A stretch of 64,000 nt of DNA from Zoogloea sp. (GTDB taxonomy: Bacteria; Pseudomonadota; Gammaproteobacteria; Burkholderiales; Rhodocyclaceae). Location of the stretch: assembly GCF_028689785.1 (NCBI RefSeq), contig NZ_JAQVCN010000005.1, forward strand, positions 101,579 to 165,578, read 5' to 3'. Below the pieces are notes generated by a model. The model saw only the letters and a list, made by a program, of their open reading frames with translations, was not told where the DNA came from and made no database searches. A program made the translations under genes and the position numbers. Positions within the stretch are counted from its first letter, which is position 1, and each line of letters opens with the position of its first letter. Shown piece by piece: positions 63,063 through 64,000 of the stretch.

Positions 63063-63763
63063 GTCCACGTCTGGCGCTGGTGGAGGATGACGAGGATCTC
63101 CGCGATGAAATGTGCTTTCAGCTGGGCAGGGCAGGCTTCGATGTCTTCGGCTGTGAGGACGGAGTGAGCCTGGATCGGCATCTCGCTAATAGCGGATGTG
63201 AGCTTGTCGTGATGGATCTGGGCCTGCCCGGTGAGGACGGGTTGTCCATCTCCGCTCGGCTTCGCGCCTCCCGCCCCGGTTTGGGTTTGGTGATGTTGAC
63301 TGCGCGAGGTCGTCTGCAGGACCGCCTGGATGGCCTGGACCGCGGCGCAGACGCCTATCTGGTCAAGCCAGTGGATACGCGGGAGCTGATTGCGGTGATA
63401 CAGACAGTGCTGAGACGCTTGGCGGCACCGGCTTCGCCTCTCGGCCGGCAGGAATGGCTTCTGCGGTACAGATCGCTGGAGATCGTCTCGCCGGAGGGGC
63501 GGGTTATATCGATCTCCGGCATGGAGGTGATTCTCCTTCGTGAGTTGGCCAAGACGGGCACCGAAGTCGTTGCTCGCCGGCAGCTGATCGAGGCGCTTGG
63601 GCATGACTACCTGCTATTCGATCAACGCCGGTTGGATACTGCGATGAGCCGCCTGCGCCACAAACTGGAAGAGGTGTCACCGGACAAGAGTCCGATCCGT
63701 GCAGTAAGAGGTGTCGGCTATGTATTTGCCACGCCCTTGCGAGAGGACGACGAGACTGTCTAG
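63059..63763 (+). CDS. OmpR-type response regulator
   Basis: This is a 234-residue regulator. The receiver domain has LVEDDEDL (8-15), phospho-acceptor Asp53 (VVMDLGLPGEDGLS), a conserved Thr (LTARG) and Lys (YLVKPVDTREL). The C-terminal winged helix (about 135-228) ends RGVGYVFATP, the OmpR/PhoB signature, with ALGHDYLLFDQRRLDTAMSRLR as recognition region. It overlaps the DISM kinase gene by 4 bp, so it is the cognate partner. A tandem direct repeat upstream of the pair (60864-60883) is a candidate binding site. Confidence 0.92.
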   Translation: MSPRLALVEDDEDLRDEMCFQLGRAGFDVFGCEDGVSLDRHLANSGCELVVMDLGLPGEDGLSISARLRASRPGLGLVMLTARGRLQDRLDGLDRGADAYLVKPVDTRELIAVIQTVLRRLAAPASPLGRQEWLLRYRSLEIVSPEGRVISISGMEVILLRELAKTGTEVVARRQLIEALGHDYLLFDQRRLDTAMSRLRHKLEEVSPDKSPIRAVRGVGYVFATPLREDDETV

Positions 63764-63828
63764 GTCCCCGGTGCTGAACAAGTCAGGGGGGCAAGGGCAG
63801 TGCATAGGGTGGCGGTGTTTGTGACGTT

Positions 63829-63851
63829 CAAGATTTATTTTCTTAATCTTG
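63829..63851. promoter_or_regulatory. AT-rich inverted repeat/UP-like element
   Basis: CAAGATT (63829-63835) and AATCTTG (63845-63851) form an inverted repeat around an AT-only-like centre. They end just before the -35 of the strong promoter. It fits an UP element for the alpha subunit or a Fis-like site. Confidence 0.45.
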
Positions 63852-63879
63852 TTGACACGTGGTGATTGTTGTTTATAAT
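63852..63879 (+). promoter_or_regulatory. Strong sigma70 promoter, probably of a stable RNA operon
   Basis: TTGACA (63852-63857), a 16-bp spacer and TATAAT (63874-63879) match both consensus hexamers perfectly. A GC-rich discriminator (CGGCC) follows and an AT-rich element precedes. No ORF with a ribosome site begins in the remaining 120 nt. This combination is typical of growth-rate-controlled rRNA or tRNA promoters; the RNA itself would lie past the window edge. Confidence 0.7.
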
Positions 63880-64000
63880 TCGGCCTCTCTTCGCTGCGGC
63901 GCACGATGAAGTGCTCCGGAGCGGTGAAGAGGAAGGTGTCGCGGGGTAGTGTTGCGATGCTGGCGTTAAGTAGATTGTTTCGGTGGTTAAGAAGTTTTCG

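Overview
The window is a 64 kb piece of a high-GC chromosome. It carries LPS-core glycosyltransferases, heme d1 and NO-response genes, a BluB-type cobalamin gene, RdgC and DbpA. Together with the codon use this suggests a denitrifying betaproteobacterium, perhaps in or near the Rhodocyclales. The taxonomic call is an inference. I see no tRNA, IS element, phage gene or CRISPR array. Coding density is high and no gene-free gap exceeds 300 bases.

Layout, left to right. (1) 1-6227: a plus-strand, translationally coupled LPS/polysaccharide cluster: a 5'-truncated glycosyltransferase-like gene, GT25, two GT9 heptosyltransferases, two GT4 enzymes and a polysaccharide deacetylase. The first 1.1 kb is visibly richer in A+T than the rest. 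(2) 6260-12144, minus strand: a ZntB-type transporter, glutamate dehydrogenase, the three 5-oxoprolinase subunits (pxpB-pxpC-pxpA) and a DUF4197 protein. (3) 12174-19106, plus strand: a TlpA-like lipoprotein in front of a MacAB-like exporter, a membrane J-like protein without HPD, dbpA and bluB. (4) 19108-20962, minus strand: a small operon (membrane protein, lipoprotein, winged-helix regulator) with two matched palindromes in front of it, probably autoregulated. (5) 21120-29238: rdgC, a kinase-like protein, fabI, a HAD protein, srkA, a TerC protein and a four-PAS GGDEF-EAL protein. (6) 29333-34942: a nitrogen-oxide block with nnrS, a Dnr-type regulator, a DUF2249 protein, and nirJ-nirN preceded by a perfect TTGAT-N4-ATCAA box. 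(7) 35216-38806: a receiver-histidine kinase protein, creA and a NERD-like nuclease/helicase. (8) 38864-60783, minus strand: a dedicated type I secretion locus, read in the order TolC-like protein, a 5730-residue Calx-beta/RTX adhesin, an ABC ATPase and an HlyD adaptor. (9) 60891-63763, plus strand: a 7TMR-DISM histidine kinase and an OmpR-type regulator, divergent from the secretion locus. (10) The right edge holds a strong sigma70 promoter with an AT-rich upstream element, probably for a stable RNA transcript that starts just inside the window.

The most notable points are these. The adhesin locus has an ABC ATPase with a degenerate signature, Walker B glutamate and H-loop, and strong hairpins bracket the 17 kb adhesin cistron. 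A family of short palindromic elements (GTGGGGTCGA-N5/6-TCGACCCCAC) sits mainly between convergent genes. A small operon has a tandem operator with 22-bp spacing. The nirJ-nirN pair is apparently detached from nirS and the other heme d1 genes. The J-like protein has lost its HPD motif.
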